A stretch of DNA of 15,000 nt from Halocaridina rubra (Eukaryota > Arthropoda > Malacostraca > Decapoda > Atyidae): contig JAXCGZ010000118.1 of NCBI GenBank assembly GCA_037179515.1, forward strand, positions 92,501-107,500. Direction: 5' to 3'. This document shows positions 1 through 15,000 of the stretch, piece by piece (the first letter of the stretch is position 1; the number at the start of each line of letters is the position of its first letter). A program made the translations under genes and the position numbers. Below the pieces are notes generated by a model. It did not search any database, was not told the origin of the DNA, and saw only the letters and a list, made by a program, of their open reading frames with translations.

Positions 1-192
1 TCTGGAGTTTTTCTCATATTTTTTTCGGTTATGGCCACCCTGCTGGCTTAATCATGGATGATTACTGATAAATATCATAAATATATTCGTGTTGTACTGT
101 ACAGAGGCTAGTGGTAAAACAGCATAGATTAAGACAGATAGAAGGATAAATAGATAGATACCACTAATACTACAACAACTACCACTACTACG
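1..192. other. Unassigned AT-rich sequence
   Basis: I see nothing gene-like here; it leads into the first AAT microsatellite. Confidence 0.5.
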
Positions 193-219
193 GATAATAA
201 TAATAATAATAATAATAAC

Positions 220-270
<51 letters not shown>
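193..270. repeat. (AAT)n microsatellite
   Basis: Nearly pure AAT run with one AAC interruption. Confidence 0.95.
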
Positions 271-400
271 GACATTCAAAGACTTAATAACGCGCAACGT
301 AACTCCCACTTGCACAGGATAACCCTTTCATCCTTCTCTGAGCACTTGCCCATGTACCGGAAGTGATAATATGCGCTCCTATCTAAATACAAATGAAAAT

Positions 401-401
<1 letters not shown>

Positions 402-465
<64 letters not shown>

Positions 466-480
466 TAATAATAATAATTA
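402..480. repeat. (AAT)n microsatellite
   Basis: Long AAT run, interrupted at about 464-468. Confidence 0.95.
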
Positions 481-1015
481 TAAAAAAATTCGAAAGATAT
501 CTTTTATTTATGCAAGGATTCTTCAAACTTTACTCAAAGAGAATAACTTGAAATATCACAGCATCAACTTAAGTATTACAAGTCCCTGTCAACTAAGCAG
601 TCTCAGTGAGTGCACATTAGATATGTGAGGTCTATGTTAAACAATATCTTCATTAGCTCAGGGTTTTTCTATGTATGTATATATGTATGTAGGCTTAACC
701 AATGCATTACAGGTACTGATATAATTATTCATATTATCTCACAGGTGTAAGGAAAGGAATAATTCCTTCGAGAGTCATCTGCGTCGGCTGCAAAGGATAG
801 GAGCTGACAGACAAACAGAAATTAGACGGGCAAATCAACAAACTGTCAGTCATGCGGTGTAAGCATAAAATAATGAAGTTAAAGCAAATATAGTAAAATA
901 AAAGTTAATATTATTGTGGACTTAGTCAAAGAATAAAGTCAGAAAAAATCTTAGAATAAACACTGAGTATAAGCAATAAACAGTAATAAAAATTATTGTG
1001 AATAAATACAGTTTT
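481..1015. other. Upstream region of the membrane-protein gene; promoter or 5' UTR not resolved
   Basis: AT-rich. A less AT-rich patch at about 765-860 could be an untranslated exon: it follows a possible acceptor ending CACAG near 744. A short inverted repeat AAGGAAT-A-ATTCCTT lies just before it. I see no convincing TATA box or initiator, so nothing is called as a promoter. Confidence 0.3.
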
Positions 1016-1029
1016 ATGTTATTACAAAT

Positions 1030-10787
<9,758 letters not shown>

Positions 10788-10793
10788 GTCTGT

Positions 10794-10827
10794 AATCTCT
10801 CTTTTTCGATAAAAAGGATCAGAGATT
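10794..10827 (+). promoter_or_regulatory. Stem-loop just after the stop codon (3' UTR)
   Basis: AATCTCT (10794-10800) pairs with AGAGATT (10821-10827), and CTTTTT (10801-10806) pairs with AAAAAG (10811-10816) around a CGAT loop, leaving a GATC bulge at 10817-10820. Thirteen base pairs are perfect. The hairpin starts seven bases after the stop codon. It could be an RNA element of the mRNA or chance. Confidence 0.4.
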
Positions 10828-10881
10828 GGAGACCCTTTCAAAAATCTAAACTAGATCCCCCGAATCTTGTCCTTTATGAGC

Positions 10882-10887
10882 AATAAA
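10882..10887 (+). promoter_or_regulatory. Candidate polyadenylation signal AATAAA
   Basis: Canonical AATAAA lies about 95 bases after the stop codon in AT-rich sequence. It would give a short 3' UTR. Another AATAAA occurs at 12423-12428, so a longer alternative 3' UTR is possible. Confidence 0.45.
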
Positions 10888-11325
10888 TATAAATAGTTTT
10901 TATCAAAATCATGAAAATCCCAACCTGAATCAGGAAAGTAATCGTAGTGTCAACATAACCTTGGAGCGACGTCGCGTGTACAGACTCTCTGAGAAGCCAC
11001 GAACCACAGATTGTGAAACCCTCCATTATGTGAATTACAGTGTGCCAAAGAATATATAAATTGACAATTATGTATAAAAAATATTTTAAAGCTCATAAAA
11101 AAAAGAAAAAAAAAATCTAGTGATATTGTAAATTTAAGTACTTGAGTGTAACAGTGGAGGGAGAGTCGTCTGCAGTATCTGACTCTGACCGATTTAAGCA
11201 CTGAAGGAATGTTCTGCGAACGATTTCTCATTCTATTGAAACTGCTTTACATTCGCCACACTCTATTATGATTGCTTAGATTTTTAGTCTCATCGTATAA
11301 GTTTAGTTTATTTTAAAAGCATTGT
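10888..11325. other. Post-gene sequence, no recognised gene
   Basis: This stretch holds A-rich runs and no exon-like frame. It may be 3' UTR if a distal polyadenylation site is used, otherwise it is intergenic. Confidence 0.4.
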
Positions 11326-11331
11326 TATTAC

Positions 11332-11391
<60 letters not shown>

Positions 11392-11433
11392 AATTATTAT
11401 TATTATTATTATTATTATTAAAATTATTATTAT
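11326..11433. repeat. (ATT)n microsatellite with internal duplication
   Basis: ATT runs separated twice by the same break ATTAAAATTATT (about 11389-11396 and 11419-11426), so a unit of about 30 bases was duplicated. Confidence 0.95.
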
Positions 11434-11451
11434 CATCTTCATCTTAATTAG

Positions 11452-11452
<1 letters not shown>

Positions 11453-11539
<87 letters not shown>
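11453..11539. repeat. (AT)n microsatellite
   Basis: Pure AT run. Confidence 0.95.
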
Positions 11540-11542
<3 letters not shown>

Positions 11543-11732
11543 ACGAGAAACATATGTACCTTGTGAATATAAATATTTCAAAATTTGGACTACAAAGGAA
11601 ATAATGAAATATGGAGGAACATGATACATACTAGTATAATTATCAACGCATCTTCAGATTTTCCTCTGACAATGAGTAGAAATTTATTCTTGTTTGGTCT
11701 AAGGTACTTTATTCTTTTATCCATTTTGCAGT

Positions 11733-11733
<1 letters not shown>

Positions 11734-11808
<75 letters not shown>
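11734..11808. repeat. (AT)n microsatellite
   Basis: Pure AT run. Confidence 0.95.
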
Positions 11809-11810
<2 letters not shown>

Positions 11811-12474
11811 AGTGGCAAGTCCATAGAAAAGAGAATATATTATCATAAATATAATGTACAAAACAAATTCACAAAATATTATTGTTTCATTTGAATGTAA
11901 ATCATTGCCATTACAATATTGTGAGAAAAGGCCAAAAAATTTATGAATGTAATGACACAGTTCATAGAAATCATCATGGAAGTACTTATATTCAGTGGGC
12001 TAAACATCTTAATATTAATGGTAGACTTGGATTGTATAACATTGATTCATTGGGCCTTCACATTATTAGTGAACAGTATAAGGTATAAACAGAACTGCCT
12101 TAACTCTCGTTTGAATATTTTGACATATATAAATAAATGTATATTTGTAATTTATTCGACTCTCAAACTATCCTTACTGTCCTTTTTTATCATTTGACTG
12201 TTTTTCTAACTGACATAACCTTATTTTATGAACATTATTGCATATTTGGATAATTTATAATTGTATGTTTTTGTACCATTTTTATTCTGAAATTCTTTTC
12301 GGGATATGACTGTTCATACGAGTGTTAAAATATTTTTAATACGGAGATGTATGATTCAGTACCTTTGTGTTTTTATATTATTCTCGTTTCTGGAAAGTCA
12401 CTGCTGTATTTTTTCTGAGTTCAATAAAGTTCCTGATGCTATTCAAAGTGTGCATTAATAGTGTCATGAAGATT

Positions 12475-12479
<5 letters not shown>
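11809..12479. other. Intergenic AT-rich sequence; one unassigned 68-codon frame
   Basis: A frame at 11882-12088 (MFHLNVNHCHYNIV start; His- and Asn-rich) has no recognised domain and codon content close to its surroundings. A chance frame or a fragment of an unknown element are both possible. AATAAA at 12423-12428. Confidence 0.3.

Positions 12480-12553
<74 letters not shown>
12480..12553. repeat. (AT)n microsatellite
   Basis: Pure AT run, left of repeat X copy C. Confidence 0.95.
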
Positions 12554-12558
<5 letters not shown>

Positions 12559-12643
12559 GCCATATTCCCCATAATAAAAGGGGTGGCTGAGCCAAAGCAA
12601 AATACATTCAATCTCCGTGGGAAGAAAATCCATAGGAGAAATT

Positions 12644-12733
12644 CCCAGTTTCCTCGCTCCGCTCCATTTAGTCGACTTTTACGATACGCAGGGAAACACG
12701 GATGAAGTATTCCTAGCCCACTTCCCTCAAGAG

Positions 12734-12734
<1 letters not shown>
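12644..12734 (+). repeat. Interspersed repeat family X, copy C (between two AT microsatellites)
   Basis: It aligns over its whole length with copy A: TCCTCGCTCCGCTCCATTTA, then GACTTTTACGATACGCAGGG, then GGATGAAGTATTCCTAGCCC. The element ends at GAGGA, immediately before an (AT)n tract from 12735; another (AT)n ends at 12553, so about 180 bases are bracketed by AT repeats. The frame [17 protein letters not shown] style is open here too. Confidence 0.65.

Positions 12735-12822
<88 letters not shown>
12735..12822. repeat. (AT)n microsatellite
   Basis: Pure AT run, right of repeat X copy C. Confidence 0.95.
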
Positions 12823-12824
<2 letters not shown>

Positions 12825-13010
12825 GTCCAATATCAATGCTAAAATAGTATGATATGTTTAATGTCATTACTGTATTATTCAGTACAATGAAAAGAATTAT
12901 ATGACATGGGTTCTTATTACCAAAATGTCGGATCACCTATTCAGTGTGCATATATCCAAACTTTTGTTGCTACAAAGCAAACGAGAGAAAAGGCGAGGGT
13001 GGGGGGGGGG

Positions 13011-13098
13011 ATAATAATACTGCCTCCGCATTCCCCTTCATGTCGTGAAAATCAACTAAATGGGGCGAAGAAAGGGCATATGGAGTCACCCACTGTAT
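13011..13098 (-). repeat. Interspersed repeat family X, copy D (reverse orientation, ends at poly-G)
   Basis: Read on the - strand it contains CGCCCCATTTAGTTGATTTT, then CACGACATGAAGGGGAATGC, then GGAGGCAGTATT, and its 3' edge meets a run of ten C (G10 at 13001-13010 on +). The same reading frame (PHLVDFHDMKGNAEAV) is open. Confidence 0.6.
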
Positions 13099-13129
13099 TT
13101 TCCTAATGCAATAAGTAAAAGCACACTGG

Positions 13130-15000
13130 GATTTCTGGTAGGAAAACTCCAACCAAGGCCCCTGTATTTGGGTCTCTAAATGTGCGTAGTTGAGGCGTGA
13201 CCGACAGTAAAAGGGACGAGACGGATAGAATGTTTGGGATGAGAAATATGGATGCGTTAGCACTGAGTGATAAAAAGTTGAAGGGAGAAGTGATGCGCGT
13301 TCCAGGCGAGTGGTTGGTTTATCTTGAGTAGATAGAGGGCAAGGAAGAGAGGAAGTGGCCCCGTTAGTAAGTGAGGAGATAAACACGTGTCTATCTGAGT
13401 GGATGGAAGTGTCATCACGGATTATGTAAGTAATAATGAGATTACGATGTGAGGTTGAACGTTTGTGGGTGTATATGGTCCTGGTGATTAAAATAGTGAG
13501 AAGGAAAGACGATAGTTTTGGAACAATTTGAATGAATGTATGGAAGGCTTGGGAATGAACATGAATGTGGAAATGAGCTTAGTGGCTGTGTCATTAGAAA
13601 GTAGAGTGTAACCAGTAGAAATGAGAGTGAGTTGCTGAGTGACAGTGAGTTGCTGAGTGTTGATACTGTGTTTATAAAGAAAGATCTTCATAAGTATACA
13701 TGAGTCAGAGTAGATGGTGGTAGAGGAGTTGATGGGACATTAATGGATAATATAGTGCTGGATGGGAATGTGAATGGGATAGTATTGGTTTTGAATGTAC
13801 TGAGAGGAGCTAGTGGTGGATTATCTAACCAGTTTAATATAAGGAAGAATGAAAGTAGACTAAAGGTGGAGAACGAGGAGACAGGACGGAGGAAGGTGCT
13901 TAAAGGGAACGAACTGAACGAGAATGAGGAACATTGGAAGTATTATGCAAGACAAAGGAATGTGTGGAATGTAGTAAAAGAGAGGTGAAGGAAGGGGTGT
14001 AAAAAGAATGACAGTATTAAGGAGCAAATTTTGAAGTGGGAAGAAGTAGTGTGTGAGATGAGACGAATGGGTGGAAGCATAGGAGAGGGTAATGACTGGA
14101 GGAATGAAAAGGTGAGTGCGACAGTAGCAAAAAAAATCGTGCATATGAGGTATGTTTGTGAATAGGAATTACGGAGACATATGAAAGGTATAGAGCAAAG
14201 AGATAGTTAGAAAAGTGCAGGGTGAAAGAGGCAAAAAGAAAAGCAGATGTGAGGTGAAATAGATGTTTGTCTAAGAAATTAAAAATGAATAAGACTTTGG
14301 ACAGATGAGAAAAGAGTGCAGAAAGGTGAGTCTAGTAGGGGCAGAATGTGATAGGAGGAAATGTGCTGTTGCTAATAGATTAGATACAGGAGAGAGTGAA
14401 ATAGAGGGGCTGCATGTTTCAAGGAAATGCTGAATGTGGATGACAGAGAGGCAATAATTGTGGGTGTGGGAGATGCGAGGAGAATGCCAATGACTGGTGA
14501 GGAGAATGACAGGGCACTTGCGAGAGAGGAGGTGCAAGTGGCACTGGAAGCAATGAAAACTGCTAAAGTACCAGGGTTAGATGGGTGTCATGTAGAACGC
14601 TTGTAAATGGATGATGAGATTGTTGAATGTGTATCCACTTTATAAAAGTAAGGGAAGTAAGTATAAATGTAATAGCTTTAGAGGACTTAACTTGTTGAGT
14701 TAAGTTGGCAAGGTGTGTGGAAGAGTCTTGATTGAGAGAATTAGGAAAGGAACTGAGAGAATGACTGAGACAAAAAAAGTGTGGTTTCAGGACAGGAACA
14801 TGGTGTGTGGATCAAGTGTTTGCGGTAAAAAAAAAAAAGGTGTGTGAGAAGTTCTTAGAGAAAGGTAAGTACACTATTTTGGCTTTCACGAACATTCAGA
14901 AAGTCTATGTTAGGGTTGATAAAGAGGCGGTTGAAATTATAAGGAAAACGAGGAAGTTTGTTGAATGTTGTCAAAAACTTTTACATGAATTGTAAAGAAT
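13130..15000 (+). mobile_element. LINE with endonuclease and reverse transcriptase domains, heavily mutated, runs off the window
   Basis: SLNVR at 13173-13187 and ALALSDKKLKG at 13254-13283 match the start of an apurinic-type endonuclease (usual ETK changed to DKK). GREEVAPLVSEEIN and RLRCEVERLWV follow near 13342-13475, then LHKYT, VLRGASGGLSNQF around 13690-13840. RT begins with AKVPGLDGCHVERL (about 14562-14603), PLYKSKGSKYKCNSFRGLNL (about 14635-14694) and DQVFAVKKK from 14810. Motif A reads AFTNIQKVYVRVD (14882-14920) where AFMDLEKAYDRVD is expected, so both aspartates are lost. Stops (13191, 13435 and others) and frame changes occur throughout. I associate this type with decapod endonuclease-RT LINEs. 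The RT continues past the window end. Confidence 0.75.

Noticed and set aside
52..315. Long frames of poly-Ile, poly-Asn, poly-Tyr or Tyr-Ile repeats at many places
   Set aside because: They are translations of AAT and AT microsatellites, not genes.
12970..13386. Minus-strand frame of 138 codons
   Set aside because: It runs through repeat X copy D and antisense to the start of the + strand LINE; no independent support.
13860..14537. Minus-strand frames rich in Ser, Leu and His
   Set aside because: They are antisense to the purine-rich LINE coding strand.

Overview
This window looks like an animal nuclear genome, most likely an arthropod and probably a decapod crustacean. That is an inference from three things: a spliced gene with GT-AG introns, several non-LTR retrotransposon relics of types familiar to me from crustacean sequence, and a very high load of long (AAT)n and (AT)n microsatellites (roughly a tenth of the window, tallied by hand). 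No bacterial-type operon, CRISPR array or intact non-coding RNA gene is visible.

The one host gene I can support lies on the + strand in five coding exons (1030-1117, 2362-2621, 3190-3294, 8510-8741, 10225-10787). All introns are GT-AG, the phases agree (1,0,0,1), and the joined frame is open for 415 codons to a TAA at 10785-10787. It predicts a single-pass type I membrane protein: signal peptide, an unrecognised ectodomain of about 130 residues, a Thr/Pro-rich mucin-like stalk, an acidic segment, one transmembrane helix, a Cys cluster and a cytoplasmic tail of about 130 residues. I do not recognise the family. An AATAAA site lies about 95 bases after the stop.

The introns are packed with repeats. 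Intron 1 holds a hAT-like non-autonomous element, one copy of a short interspersed repeat family and a (CT)n(AT)n tract that ends about 30 bases before exon 2. Intron 3 (5.2 kb) holds a tRNA-derived SINE with perfect 19-bp target-site duplications, a LINE 3'-end relic, a 5'-truncated LINE with reverse transcriptase and one obvious frameshift, a composite 5S rRNA-like/tRNA-like/LINE-tail element and another tRNA-like relic. Intron 4 holds a heavily decayed reverse transcriptase relic. After the gene come AT-rich sequence, (AT)n tracts, two more copies of the interspersed repeat and, from about 13.13 kb to the window end, a third LINE type on the + strand with endonuclease-like and reverse transcriptase-like segments broken by many stops.

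The most interesting points are the unrecognised membrane-protein gene, the composite 5S/tRNA/LINE element, and a four-copy repeat family whose 3' edge coincides with simple-sequence tracts of different motif (AAT, AT, poly-G).
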